A stretch of DNA of 64,000 nucleotides from an uncultured Coriobacteriaceae bacterium (lineage in GTDB: Bacteria > Actinomycetota > Coriobacteriia > Coriobacteriales > Atopobiaceae): positions 62,001 through 126,000 of the forward strand of contig CADBDT010000004.1 in the NCBI GenBank assembly GCA_902793465.1, in the 5' to 3' direction. Under the pieces are notes generated by a model. The model worked only from the letters and a program-made list of their open reading frames with translations. It had not been told where the DNA came from and searched no databases. Shown here in pieces: positions 18,093 to 25,981 of the stretch (the first letter of the stretch is position 1; each line of letters starts with the position of its first letter). Made by a program: the position numbers and the translations under genes.

Positions 18093-20527
18093 GCACAAAA
18101 CGCATCCGCGCATATGGCATAGTGCAGGGAGTGGGCTTTAGACCCACGGTGGACAGGCACGCCACGGCTGCGGGAATTACGGGCACGGTGTGCAACAAGG
18201 GTCCCTACGTGGAGATTTTTGCGCAGGGGAGTAACGAGCGCATCGAACGGTTTTTGGAGCTCCTGCGCACCCAGCCGCCGCGCCGTGCGGCCGTGCTCAA
18301 GCTGGACGTAAAGGCGGTGGAGGAAGCCCCGCAATACAGCACCTTTTCCATAGTGGAGAGCAAAAAGACGAGCGGAGAGATATTCGTTTCGCCCGACATT
18401 GCCATTTGCGAGGACTGCGCGCGCGAGCTGCATGATCCCAGCAACAGGCGTTATCTTCATCCGTTTATAAACTGCACCTGCTGCGGGCCGCGCATGACCA
18501 TTCTGGATGCGCTTCCCTACGATCGCGAGCGCACCAGCATGCGGGAGTTTGCCATGTGCGATGCCTGCTCGAGCGAATACCACGATCCTTCGAGCAGACG
18601 CTACGACGCGCAGCCGGTGTGCTGCAACGACTGCGGTCCCGTTGTCTACCTTGTGGACAGGCCGGAACGCGGGGCCGAGGCCATTACTGCGGCGCGTCGC
18701 GTGGTGGCGCAGGGAGGCGTGGTGGCCATAAAGGGCATAGGCGGGTTTCACCTGTGCTGCGACGCCACCAGTCCCTCGGTAGTGGAGCTTCTTCGTACGC
18801 GCAAGCGCAGGCTGGTAAAGCCCTTTGCGGTAATGGCGCGCAACCTGGACGTCGCGCGCCGCGAGTGCGTGGTGTCGTCCGTGGCTCAGGAGATTCTTAC
18901 CGGGCATCAGAAGCCGATCCTGCTGCTTCCCAAGCGCGAGGGTGGCAAGGCATGCGAAGCGGTAGCGCCCGGCAACCCAAAGCTGGGAATAATGCTGCCG
19001 TATGCGCCGCTCCATCTCCTGCTGTTTGACTACGATGACGAAATCCAGATGCCCGACCTCCTGGTAATGACAAGTGCAAACGAGTCGGGTGCGCCCATAT
19101 GCCGAGACGACGATGACGCTCGTTGCGAGCTTGGCGGGCTGTGCGATGCCATTCTTTCGCACAACCGCAGGATTCGCGTGCGAGCGGACGATACGGTTAT
19201 GGATCTTTTTGAGAACAAGCCCTATATGGTGCGCCGCTCGCGTGGGTGGGCGCCCTTGCCCGTGCTCTTGTCCAAGGACTTTGGTGCGCGCGTGCTGGCT
19301 GTGGGCGGAGAGCTAAAAAACACGTTTTGCCTGGCCTCGCGCGACATGTACTATCCGTCTCCCTACGTGGGCGACTTGGGTGACGTACGCACGGTGCATG
19401 CGTTGGAAGAGACGATCGACCGGTTCCAGACCCTGCTGGAGTTCGAACCGCAGGTGGTCGCGTGCGATCTGCATCCCAAGTACAACTCCACGTTGGTGGC
19501 GCAAGAGACGGCTCGTCGCGCGGGCGTTTCCGTGATCGAGGTCCAGCACCACTTTGCCCACGTGGCGTCGTGCATGGCAGAAAACGACGTGCCCGATGGC
19601 GCCAAGGTAATAGGCGTCTCCTTCGACGGCACCGGCTATGGCACGGACGGCACCGTGTGGGGCGGCGAGATTCTGCTGTGCGACTACGAGGGCTTCGAGC
19701 GGCTGGAACATATAGCCCCGTTTGCCCAGGCAGGCGGCGATATGGCCGCCAAGGAGGGTTGGCGCGTTGCCGTGGGCATGCTGGGCGACGGCGAGGACGC
19801 CGCGCTGGTGGCCGAACGGCTTGGGATGTGTACGAAGGAGGAGGCGCGTGTGGTGCAGGCCATGGTTCGACGTGGCGTTAATACCGTAACCTCCACAAGC
19901 GCGGGCAGGCTGTTTGACGCGGTAAGCGCCGTGCTGGGCGTGCGCAGGTGCTCCACGTACGAAGGTGAGGCCGCAACACAGCTTCAGTTTGCGGCGGAGC
20001 GGGCGAGGTCGTCTGTTGGTGCGGATGATGAGCTGCCACGTTTCGCGCAAACGGACGAGCTCTTTGCATGGATAGTGGAGCGCCGACTTGCGGGCGAAGA
20101 CGCGGGGCGGCTGGCATATGCGTTCCATCTGGGACTCGCGCGTTATGTGGAGGACGCCTGCATACGGGCGCGCGAGAGCACCGGCACGAACGTGGTGGCT
20201 CTTACGGGCGGCTGTTATCAGAACCTGTTGCTGCTCGAGCTCAGTGTGGAGAGGCTCCGCACCCAAGGCTTTGACGTGCTTACGCATAGCCTTGTTCCGA
20301 CTAACGATGGCGGCATTGCACTGGGCCAAGCCGTGGTGGCGGCAAAGAGGAGTGGGTCTGTCCGGAAGGACCTGGGTCGGCGTCGAACGCAGGAGGTGCC
20401 CGTGCTCAAACAGTCCTCGCTGCGCTGCGGAACTGCGCGCGGGCACGCTTCTGCGTCCACCGCCGACCCAGGTCCTTCGATGCGGGGACATGAAGGAACG
20501 GAGACGCGTTCCCTAAGGCCCGGATAG
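18089..20527 (+). CDS. hypF: Carbamoyltransferase HypF with a repeat-derived C-terminus
   Basis: An 812-residue enzyme that makes the thiocarbamate on HypE from carbamoyl phosphate and ATP, the precursor of the cyanide ligands of [NiFe]-hydrogenase. Order of domains: acylphosphatase-like (YGIVQGVGFRPTVDRHA, residues 1-90); two zinc motifs (CEDC with CTCCGPR, and CDAC with CCNDCGP, about 110-185); YrdC-like (about 200-380); and Kae1-like (VQHHFAHVASC, FDGTGYGTDGTVWGG). HypF homology ends near residue 755 (NDGGIALGQAVVAAKR). The last roughly 55 residues are encoded by a family F palindromic element. The start overlaps nflK1. HypC, HypD and HypE follow. No HypA or HypB gene is in the window. Confidence 0.95.
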   Translation: MSTKRIRAYGIVQGVGFRPTVDRHATAAGITGTVCNKGPYVEIFAQGSNERIERFLELLRTQPPRRAAVLKLDVKAVEEAPQYSTFSIVESKKTSGEIFVSPDIAICEDCARELHDPSNRRYLHPFINCTCCGPRMTILDALPYDRERTSMREFAMCDACSSEYHDPSSRRYDAQPVCCNDCGPVVYLVDRPERGAEAITAARRVVAQGGVVAIKGIGGFHLCCDATSPSVVELLRTRKRRLVKPFAVMARNLDVARRECVVSSVAQEILTGHQKPILLLPKREGGKACEAVAPGNPKLGIMLPYAPLHLLLFDYDDEIQMPDLLVMTSANESGAPICRDDDDARCELGGLCDAILSHNRRIRVRADDTVMDLFENKPYMVRRSRGWAPLPVLLSKDFGARVLAVGGELKNTFCLASRDMYYPSPYVGDLGDVRTVHALEETIDRFQTLLEFEPQVVACDLHPKYNSTLVAQETARRAGVSVIEVQHHFAHVASCMAENDVPDGAKVIGVSFDGTGYGTDGTVWGGEILLCDYEGFERLEHIAPFAQAGGDMAAKEGWRVAVGMLGDGEDAALVAERLGMCTKEEARVVQAMVRRGVNTVTSTSAGRLFDAVSAVLGVRRCSTYEGEAATQLQFAAERARSSVGADDELPRFAQTDELFAWIVERRLAGEDAGRLAYAFHLGLARYVEDACIRARESTGTNVVALTGGCYQNLLLLELSVERLRTQGFDVLTHSLVPTNDGGIALGQAVVAAKRSGSVRKDLGRRRTQEVPVLKQSSLRCGTARGHASASTADPGPSMRGHEGTETRSLRPG
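20365..20478. repeat. Palindromic element family F, copy 1, inside the hypF 3' end
   Basis: The 18-bp stem arms GAAGGACCTGGGTCGGCG (20365-20382) and 20461-20478 are perfect reverse complements. The loop holds TGCTCAAACAGTCCTCGC and GCGGAACTGCGCGCG. The same loop occurs in opposite orientation in copy 2. The element is translated as the end of HypF. Confidence 0.8.
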
Positions 20528-20632
20528 GGGCGTGGCGGCGGGCGGCTCGTCACGCGCGCAGTTCCGCAGCGAGCGAAGCGATGCGAGGACTGTTTGAGCA
20601 CGTGGCGAACGCCCGCCGCCACGCCCCTATCC
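20522..20632. repeat. Palindromic element family F, copy 2
   Basis: The 23-bp arms begin GGATAGGGGCGTGGCGGCGG (20522) and end CCGCCACGCCCCTATCC (20632). The loop carries CGCGCGCAGTTCCGC and GCGAGGACTGTTTGAGCA, the reverse complement of the copy 1 loop, with an extra ATCGCTTCGCT segment. Stem sequences of the two copies are unrelated while the loops are conserved. Confidence 0.8.
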
Positions 20633-20705
20633 TGGTCGCAGGGAACATACTACGAAAACATGCGCGGCTCGTCGTTGTGCGAGGCGCTTTACGAAAGGAG
20701 AGACT

Positions 20706-20918
20706 ATGTGCGTAGGACTTTCTGCAAAGGTGGTACGAATTCAGGACGGTATGGCTATGGTAGACGCGTCGGGTGCGCGTCGCGAGGTGTCGGTGCAGCT
20801 TATGGACGATGTTGAGCCCGGTGACTACGTTATGGTCCATGCTGGCATTGCCATTGCGAAGATAACCGACGAGGACGACAGCGAGGCCGATGAGGTTATG
20901 GAGGCGCTTTTGTCATGA
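20706..20918 (+). CDS. hypC: Hydrogenase maturation chaperone HypC
   Basis: A 70-residue protein beginning MCVGLSAKVV. The invariant Cys2 of the HypC/HupF family is a ligand for the Fe(CN)2CO unit. The remainder (GMAMVDASGARREVSVQLM, VEPGDYVMVHAGIAIAKI) is the standard OB-like domain, with a normal length. HypC works with HypD to hold iron while cyanide and CO are added. GAAAGGAGAGACT precedes the ATG. It is separated from hypF only by family F repeats and overlaps hypD by ATGA, so the original operon was probably tighter. Confidence 0.96.
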   Translation: MCVGLSAKVVRIQDGMAMVDASGARREVSVQLMDDVEPGDYVMVHAGIAIAKITDEDDSEADEVMEALLS

Positions 20919-21967
20919 GCACCACGGCTAGGGAGGCGGCAGCGGAGATCCTTAGGTCCTACGACGGGCCTGCGCTGCGCATTATGGAAGTGTGCGGGAC
21001 GCACACGCACGAGATCTTTAGGCTGGGCATTCGCAAGCTGCTGCCGCAGCAGGTAGACCTTATTTCCGGTCCAGGATGTCCTGTGTGCGTAACGCCAGTG
21101 GGCTTTATTGACGAGGCTGTTTGGCTGGCAGAGCATGGGGTTACTGTTACAACCTTTGGCGACCTCGTGCGGGTTCCGGGAACGAGCAAGAACCTGGCAG
21201 ACGCCCGTGCTGCCGGTGGTCGCGTTCAGGTTGTGTATTCGCCGCTCGATGCGCTCGTTTATGCAAAGGAGCATGCGGACGAGCAGGTGGCGTTCTTGTC
21301 GGTGGGATTCGAGACCACCATCCCGGCGGCCTGCCTGGCGGCGGATCAGGCGCATGAGGAGGCCGTGGGGAACTTTAGCCTTCTTACGGCCAACAAGACG
21401 ATGCCCAATGCGTATGCTGCGCTGCGACAGAGTGCCGACGTGTTTTTGTATCCGGGACACGTGCATGCCATTACGGGCACGGGGCTCTGCGAGGAGCTTG
21501 CAAGACAGGGAGTGAGCGGAGTGCTTGCTGGCTTTACTGCAAACGAGCTGGTAACGGCGCTTGCAGTGGCGGTACGCAAGTTCCAGGAGGGAAAGCCGTT
21601 TTTTGTTAACGCATACCCTCGCGTGGTGCGTTCGGAGGGAACGCCGGCAGCTGTGGCGCTTATGGAAAAGGTAATGGAGCCCGTGGATGCCGAATGGCGT
21701 GGCCTGGGCGTTATCCCGCAGTCGGGACTGCAGTTGCGCGAGGCATACGCGGGCGTGGACGCGCGCAAGAAGTTTGACATGCCGCATATTGAGGGCAAGC
21801 CGAATCCGGCATGCAGGTGCGGAGAGGTTCTTCAGGGGCACTGCAAGCCCTCGGACTGCCCACTGTTTGGCAAGGTATGCTCGCCGCAGCATCCGGTGGG
21901 GGCTTGTATGGTATCGGGCGAAGGCGCCTGCTCGGCGTACTTCCAGTACGGAGGTGGTTTGCTGTGA
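20915..21967 (+). CDS. hypD: Hydrogenase maturation protein HypD
   Basis: A 350-residue iron-sulfur protein, the platform on which HypC-HypD assembles Fe(CN)2CO. Conserved residues: Cys27 in EVCGTHTHEIFR, Cys55 and Cys58 in SGPGCPVC, and the C-terminal cysteine cluster binding a [4Fe-4S] centre (CRCGEVLQGHCKPSDC, CSPQHPVGACMVSGEGAC). TVGFETT-type sequence appears as LSVGFETTIPAACLA. All key cysteines are intact, so the protein should be functional. It overlaps hypC by four bases, and its stop overlaps the hypE start. Confidence 0.97.
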   Translation: MSTTAREAAAEILRSYDGPALRIMEVCGTHTHEIFRLGIRKLLPQQVDLISGPGCPVCVTPVGFIDEAVWLAEHGVTVTTFGDLVRVPGTSKNLADARAAGGRVQVVYSPLDALVYAKEHADEQVAFLSVGFETTIPAACLAADQAHEEAVGNFSLLTANKTMPNAYAALRQSADVFLYPGHVHAITGTGLCEELARQGVSGVLAGFTANELVTALAVAVRKFQEGKPFFVNAYPRVVRSEGTPAAVALMEKVMEPVDAEWRGLGVIPQSGLQLREAYAGVDARKKFDMPHIEGKPNPACRCGEVLQGHCKPSDCPLFGKVCSPQHPVGACMVSGEGACSAYFQYGGGLL

Positions 21968-22968
21968 GCAAACAGGTTACATTGGCCATGGGGGCTGGCG
22001 GAAAGCAGACGGCAGAGCTCATAGATGCGGTATTTGCCAAGCGGTTCCAGAGCCCGCTCCTTACGGCGGACGACGCTGCGGTTCTCGAGCGGCCGGCAGG
22101 CAGGATTGCCATGTCGACAGACGGGTTTATAGTGTCGCCGTCGTTCTTTCCTGGTGGCAACATTGGCAAGCTGAGCGTGTGCGGCACGGTTAACGACTTG
22201 GCGTGTATGGGCGCGCGGCCGCTCTACCTTACCTGTGCGTTTGTTATTGAGGAAGGGTTCGAGCTCGCCAAGCTCGAGCAGATTGCCGATGCCATGGCTG
22301 CCACGGCGGCCGAAGCTGGCGTTACCCTTGTTGCTGGCGACACCAAGGTTGCTGGCAAAGGCCAGGTGGATGGTGTGTTTATTACCACGACGGGTGTGGG
22401 CGAGGTCGTAGAGGACGCCGCGCCTGCTGGTGCCAATGCGCGGCCTGGCGACGCGATTATAGTTACGGGTGACGTTGGTCGCCACGGCTGCACCATTCTG
22501 CTGGCGCGCGACGACTTTGGAATTGAGGCAGACGTAACGTCGGACTGCGCTCCGCTCTGGTCGAGCGTGGAGGCTATGTTGGATGCGAGCAAGAACATCC
22601 ACGTTATTCGCGATGCGACGCGCGGCGGTGTGGGCACGGTGCTGTACGAAATAGCCGCACAGAGCGGCGTGGGGGTTTCGCTGGATGCCGCGGCAGTGCC
22701 GGTCGATCCTGCTGTTGGCGGCGTATGTCGCATGTTGGGGCTCGAACCGCTCTACCTTGCCTGTGAAGGCAGGCTGGTGGTTATTGCTCCAGAAGAGGAG
22801 GCCCCGGCGCTGGTGGATGCGCTGCGATCTGCCCCGCATTCGGGCGGTGCCGCCATAATCGGTCGGATTACCAACGAGCAGCCTGGCTGGGTGGTTATGA
22901 ACACGGAGGTGGGAACGCAGACGCTGCTGCCTCAACCCACTGGAGAGCTGCTGCCGCGCATCTGCTAG
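21964..22968 (+). CDS. hypE: Hydrogenase maturation protein HypE
   Basis: A 334-residue PurM-like ATPase that dehydrates the thiocarbamate placed on its C-terminal cysteine by HypF, giving the thiocyanate that donates CN to iron. The N-terminal MGAGGKQTAELIDAVF, the ATP-binding region DDAAVLE and STDGFIVSPSFFPGGN, and the essential C-terminal tail ending PRIC (Cys334) are all present. The GTG at 21964 overlaps the hypD stop and lies behind GGAGGTGG. The gene ends the overlapping hypC-hypD-hypE run. A family A repeat follows, then nflD2. Confidence 0.96.
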   Translation: MSKQVTLAMGAGGKQTAELIDAVFAKRFQSPLLTADDAAVLERPAGRIAMSTDGFIVSPSFFPGGNIGKLSVCGTVNDLACMGARPLYLTCAFVIEEGFELAKLEQIADAMAATAAEAGVTLVAGDTKVAGKGQVDGVFITTTGVGEVVEDAAPAGANARPGDAIIVTGDVGRHGCTILLARDDFGIEADVTSDCAPLWSSVEAMLDASKNIHVIRDATRGGVGTVLYEIAAQSGVGVSLDAAAVPVDPAVGGVCRMLGLEPLYLACEGRLVVIAPEEEAPALVDALRSAPHSGGAAIIGRITNEQPGWVVMNTEVGTQTLLPQPTGELLPRIC

Positions 22969-22995
22969 CGCATTGGTGAGCAGGCTGTCTTAAAT

Positions 22996-23105
22996 GCCGT
23001 GCCGTTAGGGATATTCCCCTACGGGTACATTGCGGATAGTCCACCTCGTGCAAAGGTGTTCTGCTCGCGATGTACCCGATGGGGAGTATCCCCTAACGGC
23101 ACGGC
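22996..23105. repeat. Palindromic element family A, copy 3
   Basis: The outer arms GCCGTGCCGTTAGGG and CCCTAACGGCACGGC enclose GGGTACAT and ATGTACCC. One arm carries a small change (GGGATATTCCCC instead of GGGGATACTCCCC). It lies between hypE and nflD2 and is followed by AGTTTTCGGACGG, a flank shared with copies 1 and 8. It probably interrupts what was one operon. Confidence 0.85.
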
Positions 23106-23146
23106 CTACCACCACGAGTTTTCGGACGGTATAAGGAGGGATGTTA

Positions 23147-24463
23147 ATGCTTAAGCGATTGGGTCCATCGGTTGTGGCAGCGGGGGACGCGACTGCTCCC
23201 GAGCTCTTTGCATCCAAGCTGGAGTTTAACCCTCCGGCGCACGGCACGTGGAACATCGTGCACATTGGCATGCTGGTGCCCGAGGCGCATCAGATATACG
23301 TTTGTGCGCTCAACTGCATGCGTGGCGTAGTGCTTACTGCCGCCGAGATGGGCGCGCGCGATCGGTTTTCGTGCGTGATCCTTAAGGAAGAGGACATCAC
23401 GAAGGGTAAGGTCGAAGAGGTTACCCTGCGCGGCATCTCCGACGTGCTCCATAAGCTTGAGGCGCATGCAGGTCTTCCACCCTGCGTGCTGGTGTTTCCC
23501 GTGTGTACGCACCTGTTTTTGGGCATCAACATGGCGCATGTGTATCGCGAGCTTGAGGCCGAGTTTCCCGACGTGGACTTCGTGCGTGCCTTTATGGACC
23601 CCATTTCCAAGCGAAGGCTTATTCCCGACCAGCGATTGCGCAAGGTTATGTACGACCCGCTGCCTGCGTGCGAAGCCGACCCGCGTCTGGTGGCGCTGTT
23701 GGGAAGCGATTTTGCGCTCGATCCAGATGCGGACCTGCGCATCTTGTTGGCCAAGGGTGGATACGATTTTAGGAGCGTGCACGACTGCGCGACTTACGAC
23801 GAGTTCAAGGGGCTTGCACGTGCCAGCACTATGCTGTGCACATACCCTGGCGGCTTGTTTGGCGCAAAAAAGGTTTCGGCGAGGCTCCAGCGTCGGTTGC
23901 TGTATGTGCCGTCGTCATTTGACTATGCAGAGATCGAGCACCACGAGCGCGAGCTGTGCAAGACGCTTGGCATAGAGCTTCCCGACTTCGAGGCCCAACG
24001 TGCGTTGTGCGACGAGGCACTGGAACGCGTTAGGGTAGTGCTGGGAAGCGCTCCCATAGCGCTTGATGCCGTCGCACATCCGCGTCCGCTGGGCATGGCG
24101 CGCCTGCTGCTGGAACACGGGCTCAACGTTACAGAGGTGTACCTGGATGCCGTCAATCCCGAAGAGGCGGACGAGCTGTCGTGGCTTCGCGACCACGCGC
24201 CAGGGGTTCAGCTGTCGTCTACGGTGCTTCCCGAGCTACGCGTGGCACCGCGCGTTCGAGACCGCAAGACGTTAGCCATTGGACCGCGCGCCGCATGGTT
24301 CTGTGGCACATCGTACTTCGTTAACATTGTGCAAGGTGCCGGCCTGTGGGGCTTTGCGGGCATTCGTACCCTCGCAAGGTTGATGCTGGAGGCATGGGAG
24401 TCGCCCAAAGACCCGCAAGACATCATCCCGCGCAAGGGCTTTGGCTGCCCAAGCTGCTTCTAG
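23147..24463 (+). CDS. Nitrogenase component-1-like subunit (NifD/NifE-type), NflD2
   Basis: A 438-residue protein paralogous to NflD1. Candidate cluster ligands are Cys53 and Cys57 (YVCALNCMRGVV), Cys113 and Cys120 (LVFPVCTHLFLGIN). LKEEDITKGKVEEVTLRGI matches the NifD-like region that follows the first cysteine. The C-terminus ends FGCPSCF, a CxxC pair that NflD1 lacks and that could bind metal or act in redox. ATG 23147 is better spaced from AGGAGG than the ATG at 23141. The gene lies 123 bases before nflK2. The protein should pair with NflK2 and take electrons from NflH, the only reductase-like protein in view. Substrate unknown. Confidence 0.87.
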   Translation: MLKRLGPSVVAAGDATAPELFASKLEFNPPAHGTWNIVHIGMLVPEAHQIYVCALNCMRGVVLTAAEMGARDRFSCVILKEEDITKGKVEEVTLRGISDVLHKLEAHAGLPPCVLVFPVCTHLFLGINMAHVYRELEAEFPDVDFVRAFMDPISKRRLIPDQRLRKVMYDPLPACEADPRLVALLGSDFALDPDADLRILLAKGGYDFRSVHDCATYDEFKGLARASTMLCTYPGGLFGAKKVSARLQRRLLYVPSSFDYAEIEHHERELCKTLGIELPDFEAQRALCDEALERVRVVLGSAPIALDAVAHPRPLGMARLLLEHGLNVTEVYLDAVNPEEADELSWLRDHAPGVQLSSTVLPELRVAPRVRDRKTLAIGPRAAWFCGTSYFVNIVQGAGLWGFAGIRTLARLMLEAWESPKDPQDIIPRKGFGCPSCF

Positions 24464-24586
24464 AGCAAAACAGCGCCCGTACCTCGCGCGGCAAAGGCGC
24501 TTCTTAACAACTTGCCCATGCCTCCTCGAAAGCATGGCGGCAAACAGTATGCTGTTTGCGACGAGAGAACAACCGACGGAGACTGT

Positions 24587-25702
24587 ATGAACAGAAGCTA
24601 TCGCATACTACCAACCTACACGGGCGATGTGTCGGGTGCGTGCTCCGCACTCTTCGAGCTGGGCGGCATGGTGGTCATCCACGACCCATCGGGCTGCAAC
24701 TCCACGTACAACACGCATGACGAGACGCGCTGGTACGACAGGGACAGCCTCGTGTTCATTACCGGTCTCGTTGAGCGTGACGCGATTCTGGGCAACGACC
24801 AAAAGCTCGTGGACGACGTGGTGGATGCCGCGCTTGAGCTCAAGCCTCGCTTTATCGCGCTCTGCAACTCGCCCATACCCTTTATTTCCGGCACCGACTT
24901 CCGGGCGCTGTGCAAGATCATAGAGCGAAAGACGGGAATTCCCGCCTTTTACGTAAGCACCAACGGCATGCACGACTATGTGATAGGCGCGGGCAACGCG
25001 TTTGCCCAAATAGCCCAGCGCTTTGTTGCGGATGGAGCGCCCAGGGCACGTGCGCTCAACATAATGGGCGTTACGCCCCTGGATTTTTGCACGTCGGGCG
25101 AGGTACAGGCGCTGCACGACTTTGCGTACGATGCCGGCTACAAGGTTGTGTCGTGCTGGGCAATAGGCTCGAGCCTGGACGATCTGGCACTTTCTGCGCA
25201 GGCAAGCGTAAACTTGGTGGTGTCGTCCACGGGTCTTTTGGCCGCCCGTGTGCTGCGCGAGCGATTTGGAACACCCTATGTGGTGGGAACTCCCGTGGGG
25301 ACGTTTTCGCAGGTACTTGGGGCGGCTCTTAAGGAGGCCGAGCTTACGGGGTCATGCGCTTGGCCATGCCGCGACGTGCGCGAACCGGCGGGGGACGGCT
25401 CTGCGTGCATAGTTGGCGAGCCTGTTGCGGCGGGGTCCGTGGCCGCTGCGCTGCAACGCGATGCGGGGCCAATGCGTGTGGTGTGTCCGCTCGAGTGTGA
25501 GCCAGAGATGCTGTCCAACTGTGACGTACGCGCATATGGCGAGGAGGCAATCGAGGAGGCGCTTGCTGGTGCCAGCCTCGTTGTTGCCGACAAGTTCTAC
25601 GAGCCCATTTGCCCGCCTGCTGCACGCCTGCGCGTTTGGCCGCACTTTGCCCTTTCGGGAAGGCAATGCTTCGCACAGGAGAGAGACCCTCGGCTGTCGT
25701 AA
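24587..25702 (+). CDS. Nitrogenase component-1-like subunit (NifK/NifN-type), NflK2
   Basis: A 371-residue paralogue of NflK1. The shared pattern DVSGACSALFELGGMVVIHD is followed by GCNSTYNTHDETRW, so Cys37 is kept while the positions of NflK1 Cys32 and Cys42 are His and Thr/His. Cluster binding therefore probably differs between the two pairs. FISGTDFRALCKIIERKTG and YVSTNGMHDYVIGAGNAF align with the matching parts of NflK1. ATG 24587 lies behind ACGGAGACTGT; a longer reading from 24512 has no clear ribosome site. A tandemly duplicated family A repeat begins at its stop codon. Confidence 0.86.
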   Translation: MNRSYRILPTYTGDVSGACSALFELGGMVVIHDPSGCNSTYNTHDETRWYDRDSLVFITGLVERDAILGNDQKLVDDVVDAALELKPRFIALCNSPIPFISGTDFRALCKIIERKTGIPAFYVSTNGMHDYVIGAGNAFAQIAQRFVADGAPRARALNIMGVTPLDFCTSGEVQALHDFAYDAGYKVVSCWAIGSSLDDLALSAQASVNLVVSSTGLLAARVLRERFGTPYVVGTPVGTFSQVLGAALKEAELTGSCAWPCRDVREPAGDGSACIVGEPVAAGSVAAALQRDAGPMRVVCPLECEPEMLSNCDVRAYGEEAIEEALAGASLVVADKFYEPICPPAARLRVWPHFALSGRQCFAQERDPRLS

Positions 25703-25927
25703 GACAGCTGTGGTGATGGTGTGCCGCAAGGGGATACTCCCCATCGGGTACATCGCGAGCGGACCATTCCGTTACGAGGGACTTATCCGCGATGTACCCG
25801 TAAGACAGCTGTGGTGATAGTGTGCCGCAAGGGGATACTCCCCATCGGGTACATCGCGAGCGGACCATTCCGTTACGAGGGACTTATCCGCGATGTACCC
25901 GTAGGGGAGTATCCCCTTGCGGCACAC
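25700..25927. repeat. Palindromic element family A, copy 4, with a 101-bp tandem duplication
   Basis: The unit 25700-25800 is repeated at 25801-25901 with one visible base difference (GATGGT versus GATAGT). Each unit holds the left arm GTGCCGCAAGGGGATACTCC and the start of the right arm. The complete right arm, ending CCCCTTGCGGCAC, is present only after the second unit. The duplication begins in the nflK2 stop codon. Confidence 0.85.
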
Positions 25928-25981
25928 TATGCTTGCAGTTGTTTGGGGATGGGAGCTGTGCCAGGAATCACCCGTGTCGCG

